64,000 nt of DNA from the NCBI GenBank assembly GCA_949358305.1, contig OX442314.1, positions 35,769,608 through 35,833,607 on the forward strand, written 5' to 3'. The position numbers were made by a program, and so were the translations under genes. This DNA comes from Strigamia acuminata. Lineage: Eukaryota; Arthropoda; Chilopoda; Geophilomorpha; Linotaeniidae. Below, piece by piece: positions 10,273 through 21,600 of this stretch; the stretch's first letter is position 1, and every line of letters starts with the position of its first letter. Under the pieces are notes generated by a model, which searched no databases, was not told the origin of the DNA, and saw only the letters and a program-made list of their open reading frames with translations.

Positions 10273-10593
10273 ATGAACATTAGGCCTAAAATAGAATCTG
10301 AACATTTTCACACATGAAAGAATCAAGAAACATTAACTAAAACCAAACCATAGGAGTCAAAATCCATTCGACATCCAGGTCCTTGATCACACGAAAAATA
10401 AAGAAATTGTGAAAAATACCGAATTGAAGGAATCCGAGAGAAAAGAAAACAACGTACGAAAACGTCTCCCGAAATGGAATAAAGAGCACGCACACGTGAC
10501 TGTTGCTGTGTCAACAATAAAGCATCACTATTGGTTGGAATCAACGTCAGATCGTTAATAACAGTTGTTCCCACCATAGCGTAGCTGCAACTC
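10273..10593. repeat. Module A, copy in second repeat
   Basis: Identical by eye to the module A at 160-480. It carries the same CACGTGACTGTTGCTGTG and CACTATTGGTTG core and the same TACTGATG array after it. Confidence 0.75.
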
Positions 10594-10913
10594 TCTCCAG
10601 TACTGATGTACTGATGTACTGATGTCAGCCTGTTTAAACATTACATTTGGTCACAAGAGAGTTTAGTCATTATTATGTTTATAGTTATGTTTATAATTAT
10701 GTTTATAATTCAAAGTAGCTTGATAGCAAGCTGTAAGTGTTATGAATAGAATATTTTTTAACTCCCGGTTCAACTCGTCTTGGGGATGGGTAGTTTTAGA
10801 TTTATAGATTATTTTAAATATTTAGATAGTACTTTGTTTTAGATGTTTAGAAAGTATTTTGTTTCACTTTCAGGTGTATAAATAAATAGTAATGAAAAAT
10901 AAGACCACCCAAA

Positions 10914-11361
10914 ATGATTAGACAAATAGTAGATTTCATAATGAGTTTCCTCTACGACGGTAATCCAGCAGAAATTACAATTTTCGACATCTGTGATATC
11001 ATCAGGGAGTCGAAATATTTAATTCGCAAAAGAAAGAATGGTATTATTCATTGAACAAAGACGACAAACCAAGAATGAATCACGGATATAAGCTTATTTA
11101 CGGTAGGTATTTTTTTTAAATTGAAATACAATCCTTTATTTTGATTGCAGTTCTCTAACTCTGAAATAGTTTTTGGAAATATTTCCAAATAGCATTAATC
11201 ATCTTAAATATCAAGCGCCAATCACGGATTTATATAAAAAGCATGTGGATACAATCGGTACAGACGAGGAAATTTGGCCACCAGTTTCGACAAACAACAG
11301 AAGAACTAAATCTTATTTGGAACATGCGAACAGGGACAAAGAAGGTTTTTATGTATTTTAG
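10914..11361 (+). pseudogene. GDPA-family divergent paralogue, second copy
   Basis: Exact duplicate of the two-exon frameshifted gene at 801-1248, including the GTAGGT donor and TTGCAG acceptor. Because the frameshift is the same in both copies, it predates the duplication. Confidence 0.5.
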
Positions 11362-11395
11362 ACAATACCGGTAACCAAGTAAATGGCGTGCAGCC

Positions 11396-11555
11396 ATGCA
11401 GCATACAAAAACACGCCTGTTTCACAACATTAGAGTAGAAAATCGCGTTATAGCAACTTTGTTTTCGCTGATCCCACAGAAAGAAATCTATCGAGTTGTC
11501 ATTAAAGCCAGCAAAGTTTGCCATCAAAATCTACCAGCCAACACATCATTAAAAG
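11396..11555 (+). CDS. Unrecognised exon-like ORF, second copy
   Basis: Duplicate of the ORF at 1283-1442 with the same donor. No independent support. Confidence 0.3.
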
Positions 11556-11612
11556 GTATACTATTTTTTTGCGTTAGAATTGGTTTGTCTTTTTGTCTAA
11601 ATTTTTCAGGAT

Positions 11613-11947
11613 GTAAAAGTGCCCAATCTAATAGTGGTCATCTAATGGTGGTCAACACCATAAAAGGGCTAATGGCGGTAACTAGGTTACCATTCAGAAC
11701 CATGCCGTCAGCGGGAATTTTTCAGTGCAAGACGGAGTTCCACACATTTTCATCTATTTCGATGACATTTTGGTGGCAACGTGGTCGGTTGGTGACCATA
11801 TGGAGATATTAGAGGACATTTTCAAGAAATTACAACTGACAAAGGAGAAATGTAAATTTATTAAGCCAAGACTGGACTTCCTAGGTTTTCATACACATTT
11901 TATATCTTGTTGGGGATATGTGGACACAAAAAAGACCAGCCTATGAA
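11613..11947 (+). pseudogene. Ty3/Gypsy RT fragment, second copy
   Basis: Duplicate of the RT scrap at 1500-1834 with the same internal loss and frame change before the YFDD block. Confidence 0.8.
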
Positions 11948-12101
11948 GCCAAGCAACTTAATTATTGTTTATATTGTCTGGTTTTAGGTTTTTAGATTAT
12001 TTTAAATATTTAGATAGGACTTTGTTTTAGATGTTTAGAAAGTATTTTGTTTCACTTTTAGATGTATAAATAAATAGTGATGAAAAATAAGACCACCTAA
12101 A

Positions 12102-12470
12102 ATGATTAGACAAATAGGAGATTTCATAACGAGTTTCCTCTACGACGGTGATCCAGCAGAAATTACAATTTTCGACATCTGTGATATCATCAGGGAGTTT
12201 GGAAATGAAAAAGTCGACCTTGCAAAAATTGTTTCAAAACTCATATCCACTTTTAAAATCGGCGAAGATCCAGAGACATTTGCAAATCGTGTCGGCAAGT
12301 TGATTGGAACAAGAAGAGACAATTGCTTGATTAGGAAAAGGGCTGACGGTACTTATTACATCGTAAACACCAGCGGTCGTTCTGCGTCAACACAAAAAAA
12401 GAAAAAAACGCCCACTTCAAAACGTCAAAAGCATGATTCACTACATCAAAGATGGAAAGATGGAAAGTAA
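12102..12470 (+). CDS. GDPA-family protein, second copy
   Basis: Duplicate of the 122-codon ORF at 1989-2357, with the same ATG, GDPA motif, wing strand and basic tail, followed by the same donor and acceptor. No base differences were seen, so both copies could make the same protein. Confidence 0.5.
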   Translation: MIRQIGDFITSFLYDGDPAEITIFDICDIIREFGNEKVDLAKIVSKLISTFKIGEDPETFANRVGKLIGTRRDNCLIRKRADGTYYIVNTSGRSASTQKKKKTPTSKRQKHDSLHQRWKDGK

Positions 12471-12626
12471 ATTTAATTTTAATTAATCTTTTTTTATTAT
12501 TAATATCAATTTTTTACTTTCAGAAAGAGATTAGATTATCGTACAACAAAATGCCAAGTTAACAAAGTATTTTTTTTATTTTTGTTGATTGATTTGATTT
12601 GTATGTTATTTTTTTTTAAAAGCAGA

Positions 12627-12782
12627 AATTCGCATAAAAGATTAAAGGAAAATACTAATTCTTTTGGTGAATGTCGTCTAGGCTACAGTGGAATAGAGTT
12701 CACAACAATTGAGAAAAGCGGCTATATCAGTTTCAAAACATTGAGCAAGTCAAAACAACGTCCCAATGGCAGACTGGACTAA
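12627..12782 (+). CDS. Cys-rich exon fragment, second copy
   Basis: Duplicate of 2514-2669. It ends at the same TAA and lacks the 3' half kept at 25,914. Confidence 0.35.
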   Translation, partial: NSHKRLKENTNSFGECRLGYSGIEFTTIEKSGYISFKTLSKSKQRPNGRLD

Positions 12783-13052
12783 GAAAGTAGGACAGATCCG
12801 TCTAAAGGTTTTTGTGAATGAATTATTAAGGAATTGAGAATGCATGTGATCTGTCTTCTCAGCACTACAATAGCAGGTTCGTATAAAGCATCATGCTGCT
12901 TGCATATTTTCTCCTACCAGTAGTAACGGTTGGCCAGGTAATGATAATAAAGGATTTTCAATTCTGTTAGTGAAGTGAAAAAAGAATAAGGTTTTAGGCA
13001 TAGATCTTGTTCTTGTGATTTTCTATTTGGAAGCAAAGATACAAAAGTACAG

Positions 13053-13488
13053 ATTGTAGGAGCACAGGTAAGGATGGGTAAGGATGGGCATGGAACTGAT
13101 TTCCATCAGCTATTCAAAGAAACAAGATTTCACCTCCATTTTAACAAAGAAAAAGTTTTGTATTAAGAAATCTTGCACTGACGGTATACCATGCTTGACA
13201 GTTCCGAGCAAGAGTCATCAGAATACTCGTGGGTCATTGAGTCGAGAAACTTGAGGAAACCATTAAGATAAATATTTCCATGTGACCATTTAGATAAGGA
13301 AAAGACAAGAAAGCAATTAAGTGAAATTGTGAACCCCAAACAGCAAAATTCATGACAATTGGCAAATGCTACACTCTTACATGTAGAGTGTAGTCCAACA
13401 AATACCAACATTATTTCAACCAGAGCTCTCTATTAGCATGACCCAGGGGTGACCACAAGGAGGTAGAGAGTTGGATTTTACACCCCCA
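13053..13488. repeat. Composite repeat, second copy
   Basis: Duplicate of 2940-3375 with the MGKDGH motif, the RING-gene flank and the AGAGCTC block. Confidence 0.5.
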
Positions 13489-13728
13489 ACATTAACTTAA
13501 AAAACCAAGCCACAAAACCTGATGACAGAGTGGAAGTTATTTCATGATTAGACCATATCACCCACAATGGGATTTATGACAACACTTGAGGGGAAGAAAA
13601 CTTGCATTTGGAACACACTTTGAAATGGATTGACTGAGTTATGTCAATAAAATATTCTACAAACAATTTTAGACTCAGCCCTTTGTAAACTACGCGGTCC
13701 TAACAAGAGTTTAACTCAATTCATGTTC

Positions 13729-14235
13729 AGATTAGGCTTAAATTCGAATACACATTGAAAAATATATTTTTTTTTCAAGCACCTATTCAAAAAATGCAAA
13801 AAATCTAACTAGACTGAATGTTAAAAGAGAGAGAAAAGCAAATAATTAAGCAATCAAACAGACAAAGCCAACCGTAGAAAATAGAACCATGATAGAACAG
13901 AAGGAGAACAGCGAACACGGAGGCGAATTGGTTCTATTGGTGAAAAACCATTCGATTCTATCAAAAACCAACCTTAATCCAGTTCCTTGTCATGAATAAA
14001 TTAAATACTGCATCAATAGAAACAAAAAACGAATGGAAATTTTGAGAAATATCGAACCGAAAATGCAAACGACGACAGAAAAGGACGAGAGCAGAGCGAA
14101 ATGGAATGCAGAACACAAACACGCGTCCTGTTGCTATGCCGATGAAAAACATCGCTATTGGCTCTATCGAATCAACGTCATCCTCGTTTAATTACACTTG
14201 TTCCCACCAGAGCGGCACTTGTCAGTGAGAGGAAA
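13729..14235. repeat. Module A, second subtype, copy in second repeat
   Basis: Counterpart of 3616-4130. The first 377 bases look identical and the remainder is diverged, including one lost A in the GAAAAAC run near 14,148 and a shorter tail after GTCAGTGAGAGG. Confidence 0.65.
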
Positions 14236-14917
14236 TTTTGAATTTTGAAATTTGATACTAATAAATAATAAACGAAGATTTGACGAATTCAGGGACAATA
14301 ATATTGCTCGTTGAATTTTGCTAGCTGTTTACATTCATCACTTGATCCTTTTCTTTCTAGCAATCAATCTCTTTGTAAATGCAAATACAAATTCAAATAT
14401 CAGTTGCAGGTTGTACAATACAATTTTCTCAATGGACGCATAACAAAATCTAGCACTAGAAAGGCAAAAACATTGTGGGACAAGGTTGAAGCACACTTGG
14501 GTCCCAATACGGAGCATGAAACAATGAAATGTGACGTCGAATTAGCGAAATTGAAAATGAAGGACAAGGAAATTAAGCGTGGACAGGACTGGACTGGGTA
14601 CAAATATAGTACTGGGAAATCGGGAATTTGCATTTCTCTTTCACAGTTTAGAATATCTTTTCTTGTATAGGTTCCTATTTTTCGATAGACTTCAAACAGA
14701 ATAGGTTCCTCTTCCCTACAGCGATTCCTGTTTAAGAAACTAGCTGTCTCCTCACATGTAACAGGTTTCGAATAGTCGTTGTCCTTGATATGAGTTCGCC
14801 AATGTGGCCAGGTTGCTTTTCAACCCAAGTAACACAACTATATAGACGTAATGTGGCTGTGAGATAGATGGTCTATCTGTCTACATAGATGTATATCACC
14901 TAAGACAAAACTATCTA

Positions 14918-15221
14918 GTGGAAGTGTTCCTTAGCCTTGGTCATGATCCGAATCCGGTTTGGCGCCAAATTCGAAATGAATTCTATGATCAAATCTACAC
15001 TCGAGTGCCCGTGCAAGCAAAGTGTTTATCTCGCCAAGCGATTTTACCACATCCCAGAGTAAACAATTGCAATGCGAGATCGAGGAGGTGGAGGAAGAGG
15101 CTGCGATGGAGGCGATGATGCCGGTGGAACCACCAGTAGAACTGCGAAAATCGACTAGATCAACACGAGGAAAGCCGCCGAAATGGCATGGGGACTTCGT
15201 ACCAACTAAGAAACGTGCATA
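14918..15221 (+). pseudogene. Retroelement polyprotein tail
   Basis: From about 15,022 one frame reads to a TAA at 15,221. It has an acidic stretch (CEIEEVEEEAAMEAMMPVE) followed by LRKSTRSTRGKPPKWHGDFV. Short RRSTR-x-x-K-P-P segments of this kind occur near the end of Gypsy integrases and in Copia linkers, so I call it a retroelement remnant without choosing between them. The preceding 100 bases recur at 51.7-51.9 and 53.2 kb. Confidence 0.5.
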
Positions 15222-15301
15222 AACTGTTGTGATGCTTGGCTTAATGTGCTTTATTCAAGTGTTTGGAATTTAGTGTAATTAATACAAAATTGTTATTTTA
15301 T

Positions 15302-15473
15302 GAATGGGGGGAGGAATGTAATATTGTAAGAATGACCACCAGAGGGTGTGTCATTCGGAGGAAAAGGAGGACGAGATTAACTTGTAATAAAGCGGTTAGT
15401 TGTCAGCTAGCAATGAACCAAGACAGTTGTGCGGAATATTATACGGAGTAATTGTTATAGTGTGATTCAACAT
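15302..15473 (+). repeat. Probable polypurine tract and solo 3' LTR
   Basis: A purine run GAATGGGGGGAGGAA ends at 15,315 and is directly followed by TGTAATATTGTAAG, as a PPT followed by an LTR that starts with TG. An AATAAA lies at 15,390. A candidate end is GATTCAACA near 15,473, giving a short LTR of about 158 bases with TGT...ACA ends. No matching 5' LTR was found, so the end is a guess. It would be the 3' LTR of the element whose polyprotein tail precedes it. Confidence 0.4.
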
Positions 15474-15702
15474 TTTACACGGCAATGTATGATTTCACAA
15501 AGAAATCATCTTACATTTTATGCATTTATTTTGTTTATTTGAAAAAGTAAAAACGAGTTGTTTTGTATAGCGTACATATTTTAAGTTTCATGATCCATAG
15601 GAATATATGCACGCAAATTTTTACTATCCAATGTATGGGCATGATATCACAAGTGGGTGATCGATCATCGGATTAGTTGAATTTTTTGTTGATATGTAAA
15701 TT

Positions 15703-16002
15703 TTGTATTATGAAGTGTTGATTAAATTCATTACGTTTTGTGCTGCAATTGCGTGTGGATGTATTTCTTGTTCTGGTGGCCGAAATTATCATGTCCAATG
15801 CTTCGCGGCAAGGTTGTGCCACTCGGATGACTCTAGGCGAATGGGCGGCGAGGGAGCAAGTGCAAGATCACACTGTGTGGTCGACGTGGCCACTGTCAAG
15901 AATTTTGTTCAAAAGGATGGGTCGGACGTGGTCGTTTCGGCGAAATTGGCTCAAAGAATCGACCGTTACAAAATATGTATAAGTAAGTTTAAGTACAAGT
16001 AA
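15703..16002 (+). CDS. Unrecognised ORF
   Basis: A frame with no ATG at its start is open over 99 codons. It includes a Cys-containing stretch CGCISCSGGRNYHVQCFAA and a hydrophilic end VDVATVKNFVQKDGSDVVV. A second frame is also open over most of the region, so the coding frame is uncertain. I do not recognise it. Between 16,003 and 16,500 I see only a short low-complexity ORF (16,087-16,344) that I do not trust. Confidence 0.2.
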   Translation: MYYEVLIKFITFCAAIACGCISCSGGRNYHVQCFAARLCHSDDSRRMGGEGASARSHCVVDVATVKNFVQKDGSDVVVSAKLAQRIDRYKICISKFKYK

Positions 16003-16499
16003 GTTTAAGTATACGGTAAGTAAGTTGCAAGCAATGATGTTTATCACATTTGATTTTGGCATTGAGTCTGGGAGGAAGTTGGACCTATGATAAATGGCAC
16101 TTCCCCTTCTGCCCAGCCTACCGTGGCGAGAAAATTGATATGTGATCGGCAGGACCAAGGCGCTATACATCGCTGTATGCAGCCGAGCATTGTTATCCAC
16201 CACTCACTATCGTCTTTTACGCACGGTCAAGTGATTTTCACACCTCAACGAAGAGGTCAGACAACACCGACTGGCCGAGCAAGCCCGACTACTCGAAGCA
16301 AGTATAAGTCAAAGTCCGGTGCTCGAGAGTCAGAGCCCTTATAGAGTACATCGTCAATGTATTTCAATGCATCTTTTTTTACAAATATTTTAGTTTAGTT
16401 TTAAATAATTAAACAGAGGGGTTGGGGCGACGTGTAAGAGGGCAAGAGTCACCAGAAGACCAGGAAGAGGGTTGGCACATGTGGTGTCAATTATTATTA

Positions 16500-16935
16500 T
16501 TATTTTTTATGAAACAGAATAAAAAAATAAAAATTTGGCATTGACATGACAAGTCTTGTTTTACAATGTCAAAAACCAAAACTGATGCAGAGTCAAGAAA
16601 TGGATGGTCTGTTTGTTTTACGTGCATTGCAAGACCCACTTTGAAATTGAAATACCCTAAATACGCATAGATATATTAGAATGTATGGAATGCAGTCTTG
16701 CAGTACTCTAATATCGATTAAATTTCATTTTTGGCAAATGCTACACTCATGCAGGCTTACAATACCAAATTTTATGCACGAAATTTCGACTCATTTAATG
16801 GAATGCAGTCTTACAGAAGCCAAATCATTGGTCAAATTTAGGCACAAAATCCATAAAAAGTGAAGCAAGAGTTATCAAGTTATCAGAGAGATTGAGATTG
16901 GAAAAGAACATGGAAACTTCAAACCAGTATTTTCA
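16500..16935. repeat. Module C, copy 1
   Basis: Module C is a block of about 250-430 bases marked by GACATGACAAGTCTTG, ATGGAATGCAGTCTTGCAG, GGCAAATGCTACACTCATG and an end ACATGGAAACTTCAAACCAG. Copies lie at 22.6, 45.7, 47.4, 53.5 and 54.3 kb. The sequence right after the final CAAACCAG differs: TATTTTCA here and at 54.5 kb, TAGTTCGA at 45.9 kb, ATCGAGAG at 47.6 kb. I see no conserved coding frame. Confidence 0.65.
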
Positions 16936-16969
16936 AGAATTGGAACAAAAATAAGAATCCAAATTCCAA

Positions 16970-17445
16970 TACCAGAGCTCTCATTCAGTACCACTGGAAC
17001 GACGGCCAGGGTCCGGGGGCAACCACGGGGAGGTAGAGAGTTGGATTTGCTGCCCCCAAATATCTTTTTTTTTAATTGAGAGAAAACAGAAAAACGAAAA
17101 ATAGGATTGAAATTAATCGAGCAAGTTGGAAACCATTCATGGGATCATTCATTTCACACCAACAAAACCACCTCCTCTCACAGGGTGTGTGCCATTACAA
17201 ATCACGAACGAAAAAAATAGAAAAAAAGCACAAGTTAGATGAGAAAGAGGACAGTTTTCACTAGTATTTTACATCAACTTGCTGTCAACATAGCCAACGG
17301 AAACATCGGACAGAAATGGAACATTTTTACCATCAAACGAATCGATTAAACTTTGCGCCGCGAAATTGAAATTGAACAAGTAAAGAGTTATTTTCTGAGC
17401 CTATTGTAAATTCCCAGCCTACACAAATATTTCATTCCAAATTAA
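16970..17445. repeat. AGAGCTC block and linker
   Basis: Bases 16,972-17,060 carry CCAGAGCTCTCATTCAG and GGTAGAGAGTTGGATTTGC, almost the same as 54,570-54,660. Bases 17,060-17,445 align with 54,660-55,010 with indels. No gene is supported. Confidence 0.55.
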
Positions 17446-17790
17446 GATTAGGCCTAAAATAGAATCCAAATACACTGATACGTGTAGCCAGGAAATAAAA
17501 ACCAAAATTCAAACCATCGACTGAAAATCCAACCTGAATCCAGCTCCTGGGTCATACATCGATACAATTCTCCATGAATACGATCGAAAAACAAATAGAA
17601 ATTGCGAATTGCGAAAATGCACGAACCCGATAGAAAAGAACGGCTGAAAGCGCGAAATGGAATGATAACAACACAAAACACGTCACTGTTGCTATGCCGA
17701 CGGAAAGCATCACTATTGGTTGAAAATTACATAAGCTAATAACAGTTGTTCTTACCAGGCCGCGCTACGAAAACTCAGTGTCAGGCAATT
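17445..17790. repeat. Module A, third subtype
   Basis: Includes GATTAGGCCTAAAATAG, CCAGCTCCTGGGTCATACAT, and the core CACGTCACTGTTGCTATGCC followed by CATCACTATTGGTTG. Copies at 23.1 and 55.0 kb are its closest relatives. Confidence 0.7.
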
Positions 17791-18117
17791 CTATCCAAAT
17801 CGTTGAAAATTTCCAAACACAAACCCAAATGATTGTGTTTGCCTGTGCTTTCCGAATTCCGATGTTGTTGATCACTCCCGTTGCATTTTTTACTCACATA
17901 AAACAATGAGCGTTGAAGAGTTTATGTTTCATCTGCTGCCCGAGTGAGGAGCTGCACTGAGTGGTTTCTACTTCCTACTTTCAACCCGCACTTGTGTACA
18001 CTTTGATTGGTTGTTCCCTGCACGGAAATACTAATTGGCACATCCACTATACGATCACTGAAAGCAAACAAATGGCAGAAGTTTTCGGTGCTTAGCGCCT
18101 CTCTGTACAGGAATCAA

Positions 18118-18228
18118 TGGCCACGTATGTCAATGTTCAAGCTGCAAACCGAGCATCAAGTTCGAAGTCGGAGAAATTGGTCCATTGCGTCTTCTGTAAG
18201 GAGGATCATTATAATCCTTGTTATATTT
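18118..18228 (+). pseudogene. BEL/Pao gag zinc-knuckle fragment
   Basis: The plus frame reads NVQAANRASSSKSEKLVHCV then FCKEDHYNPC and a stop. CxFCxxDHxxxxC is the first zinc knuckle typical of BEL/Pao gag, preceded by a Ser-rich linker. Only this short piece remains, and the upstream sequence is not gag-like in the same frame. Confidence 0.5.
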
Positions 18229-18546
18229 AGAAACCAAAGGAAAATGAATAAAGTCCTGTTTTAAAATGGCTACCAAATGAAAGGAAATTTCGATTCAGAA
18301 CAAGTTGAACATTATTAACGCCATTGACAACTACAAGAAGCCATCAATTGTAGCAGATTAGTTTAATTTGCCCCATTCTACAATTTTCAACAATTTTAAA
18401 GAATAGGGATAAAATTAACATGAAGCTTGCATGTTTATGAATAAATACTGAATAATATTGTTTTGGATAAAATTTTTCAAAAATTGCATGTTTATGAATA
18501 AATAATATTGTTTATGATAAAATTTATCAAAAATTCTACTGTCTAA

Positions 18547-18906
18547 AGTCAGGACCGTGACAACTTTAAATTAACAAAACAAGGTCGACACAACCGTAAA
18601 AGAGCAGACCAAGATTTGGAAGACCAACGGTTGGAAGACCAGGGGTGGGAAGACCACGGGATGGGAGACCAAGGTTTCCAAGCGGATGAAATGGAAGAAG
18701 CGGATTCGGAGGCCGCCAGTGTTAATAGTTGTACTAGAATCGAGACCATAATCAGTTCTGCAGCCGGACGTGTACACGAAAGTATTCGTGGAATTTGTCA
18801 ATGGGCAAATGGATTTCCATTGAAGCACTGGCTACTATTGCCGATTTTTATATCAGCCCTACGAGTAGTTCATTATACTGCCAGCAGAGAACAATTGAAA
18901 AACTGA
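18547..18906 (+). CDS. Acidic DQ-repeat protein exon with a membrane segment
   Basis: The frame is open for 119 codons after a TAA at 18,546, and a good acceptor AAAGTCAG ends at 18,552. It opens with a basic stretch, then four imperfect six-residue units (LEDQRLEDQGWEDHGMGDQG), an acidic EMEEADSEAA segment, and near the end a hydrophobic helix HWLLLPIFISALRVVHY followed by a short basic tail to TGA. No ATG precedes the repeats, so this is probably a 3' exon. It would be a single-pass, C-terminally anchored protein. I do not recognise it. Confidence 0.4.
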   Translation, partial: SQDRDNFKLTKQGRHNRKRADQDLEDQRLEDQGWEDHGMGDQGFQADEMEEADSEAASVNSCTRIETIISSAAGRVHESIRGICQWANGFPLKHWLLLPIFISALRVVHYTASREQLKN

Positions 18907-18975
18907 TCGACCAACCTAAAGCTAATTACACCAACGAGTTTTCGGTAAATCGTTGATTTTGTGCACAATTCATCG

Positions 18976-19275
18976 AATGACTGCTTGATAATGTCTTCCA
19001 TTTGATTTATGAATCCTGATTGCCAAAAAAAAATTATAATCAATTATAATGTTAGCAAGAACGTGTTTTCAATTGATGACAGAATAATTCTGTGATCAGA
19101 TATATTGCAGCTTTTGATTTTTTTGTGAAACCAGTTGCTGGATTGCACACTGTGCAGTGTTTTTTGAGTCTCTCTTCCCCCTTGGCCCTGGACCCGAGTT
19201 TCTAAGACCGCTTATGGGTCAGTTGTGCTAACAATCTTAAACAGGTGCACTATTTACTGAAATATTTTTTAAAAA
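18976..19275. repeat. Direct repeat with 24,664-24,922
   Basis: Both copies contain TGACTGCTTGATAATGT, GCAAGAAC(G/C)TGTTTTCAATTG and GATTGCACACTGTGCAGTG, and end at GGTGCACTATTTACT. Here A-rich non-coding sequence follows; at 24.9 kb a GC-rich exon follows instead. No gene is seen in this copy. Confidence 0.65.
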
Positions 19276-20220
19276 AATGCCTAACTAAAAAAGACCTTCA
19301 TGAAAATACAGGATGTGTAAAATTGATCAAGGTTGACCAACAAGAGTTAGCAGTCTTGATTAATAATAATTGATAAACTGTCAGACAAATACTCCAGTTT
19401 GAAAATTATTCAGTTAACAGGATATCTATCAGCAATGCGAAATGGTCAATCAAATCTCTCAATGTCGTCCTGTGTGGAAATATTCCTGACAAAAGTAGAC
19501 TAGACTATCTGAAAGATAAAGTTCAAATGCTTGCCAGATAACTGGCCAATGTACTGACAAAAAAAAAGAACTGGTCCAAATAAATGCCGGTGTCAACAAG
19601 GAATATAAAACAGTTCAAACAATCACCTCTCAATTCTCAGCATTTTAGGGACAGTTAACTCTAACCTGAGGGACCAACATTCCAGGCCGCCGATGCCAGT
19701 TAAAGCTGAACAGTACAATCAACGCCAGAAAACGCACTTGACATTCCTGAGGATTTTGGTCAGAAAATGTTGCCCGATGTATTTCATTTTTCTTAATCGC
19801 AATTTCAAAGATGGGTGGATAGCTAGGTTAGTGGTTACTCGTCATTTCTCTGCTGTGTGCACAAAAAAATAAAGAATAAGGGATAGCAGAGTTCCACACC
19901 AATTTACATGAAGACTTGAACATCAAACAAATATCAAACAAGAGCGATTAGATTCCATTGAAGAACATTCAAATAAATTTGCAGCTAAAAACTAATTAGC
20001 CAACCAGTAAAGCAACATTAAAGGACCAGTTGACAGGAATCATGTAAAAATGATCAGTTCAGCTCTTAACACACAGTAGATACACAAATAAAGGAGGGCA
20101 AGTTGTCTTAAAACCAACTAACAGTCGTTGCAAGAAAAATTCAAACAAAATGGAGAGCAGCTATCACACAAAAGACAGCTTGTGCCCGGACAGTGCGCGG
20201 CCGAGGTGAGCGATTTATCA
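19276..20220. other. No gene recognised
   Basis: AT-rich sequence with frequent stops in all frames and no recognisable repeat family beyond scattered short matches. Confidence 0.5.
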
Positions 20221-20326
20221 CTTTGATTAATTATTGATTGAAAGGGGGTGGATTTTCTAGTTGTTATTTTCGGATTAGTTCACTTTAGCAACGCCAAGTT
20301 TAGCGACATAGCTGTGCTTCAATGCA

Positions 20327-20394
20327 GTTAGTTGAGGTTAGTTGAGGTTAGTTGAGGTTAGTGGAGGTTAATGGAGGTTAGTGGAGGTTAGTTT
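20327..20394. repeat. 10-bp minisatellite
   Basis: About seven tandem units of GTTGAGGTTA with GTGG and ATGG variants. It lies just after the sequence shared with 8,935-9,060. It is not a known telomere repeat and no function is claimed. Bases 20,395-21,270 hold no gene that I can support. Confidence 0.85.
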
Positions 20395-21336
20395 AAGCTG
20401 AAAAAGGCGTCACTAAAATGGGCGTCACTAAAGTAAACTACATGTTATTTTTTCCTTATTGTGCCAAATTTAATTTCGTCCTTGCACCCGGACAACTGTC
20501 TGGGACCCGTCTACCCGTACTACCTGAACAACATGTATTGATTCGATGTTCTGTTCGAATTCCATACATTTTTTACAAATTATTATTAAGAAGATACATG
20601 AAACGAAAAGATATCCTGACCTGACGCAACTAGAGATGATTTTAAAGTGGAAGTCTATAATTCTTGAAAAAACCATCGCATTCCATGAAAAAAGAAGAAA
20701 AAGTGCTCAACTACTTGTATGACAGGATATTTAAATTTGGGCTCAATGGTGCCCATTCTAATGGTGGTCATTCTAAACACATTTAAAATTTGTACATATA
20801 AAACTTATTTCTAAGTAAGTCTATGGGAAAACAGTTGAGATAAAGATGTTCTGCCTAATTTGTAGCAGCATTAGTACAACCTGAAGAAGTGTAGATATTG
20901 ACAACCCCAAACAGAAACCACCTTCCAACCCTTTCTCTGTTGCCTGGAAAATATCCCACCTTTACAGCACCCCCTCAGTAAACTCCAGACAATCTGCCTC
21001 ACTCACTGTCCATTGCTTGACTTTTACAAATACCTACTGATATCTTGGCTACCACAGGCTATCAAACTTCATCTATTTCATTTGGTTTTAGCCTCTATCT
21101 ACTTTTCCCATAAAAATTAATTTTGGTTTCTTATGTAATTCTAAGAAAGAGTTTTTGAAAAAGGCTTTTATATTGGCCGCCAGAGTGAGCTACTAGGCAT
21201 TATTTCGTGATTCTGGAAGTTGAAACAAACAAACATTCAAGTTAAATAAAAGCCTTTAAAAAAGAAGTAATTGATTGCATGCGCCATTGCTCTGCTCTGC
21301 CTTTCTGTCGTCAGGTTTCGAACTACTCAGTAGAAC

Positions 21337-21600
21337 GAACAGCAAAGAATTCATCAGAAGGAACAGCAATGAATTCATCAGAAGGAACAGCAATGAATTC
21401 ATCAGAAGGAACAGCAATGAATTCATCAGAAGGAACAGCAATGAATTCATCAGAAGGAACAGCAATTAATTCATCAGAAGAAACAGCAATGAATTCATCA
21501 GAAGGAACAGCAATGAATTCATCAGAAGGAACAGCAATGAATTCATCAGAAGGAACAGCAATGAATTCATCAGAAGGAACAGCAATGAATTCATCAAAAC
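21337..21600 (+). repeat. 24-bp in-frame tandem array
   Basis: Eleven near-identical 24-base units each contain an EcoRI-type GAATTC. In one frame the unit reads NSSEGTAM and in another NEFIRRNS, and both are open over several units because the unit length is a multiple of three. Units differ by single bases (the sixth has ATTAATTC, which puts a stop in the second frame). Confidence 0.95.

Larger units (their letters stand above)
10114..14531. repeat. Long direct repeat, copy 2
   Basis: Second copy of 1-4416. Identity looks complete up to 14,105 (pairing with 3992). The first mismatch is A at 14,106 against G at 3993. Divergence after that is roughly 5 percent to 14,531, where homology ends; the Copia RT that follows copy 1 is absent here. 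All gene pieces in copy 1 are therefore present twice. Confidence 0.9.

Noticed and set aside
14955-14990. TGGCGCCAAATTCG as a lysine-tRNA primer binding site
   Set aside because: Only the first seven bases fit, no LTR end lies directly before it, and the copy at 53.2 kb lacks it.
16087-16344. Gypsy integrase tail (NGTSPS)
   Set aside because: The NGTSPS resemblance covers six residues only and the remainder of the frame is Thr/Arg-rich with no integrase pattern.
20327-20394. Interstitial telomere repeat
   Set aside because: The unit GTTGAGGTTA is not TTAGG, TTAGGC or TTAGGG in tandem and is only about seven units long.
21337-21600. CRISPR-like array
   Set aside because: Units are contiguous with no spacers and the sequence is eukaryotic; it is a simple 24-base tandem repeat.
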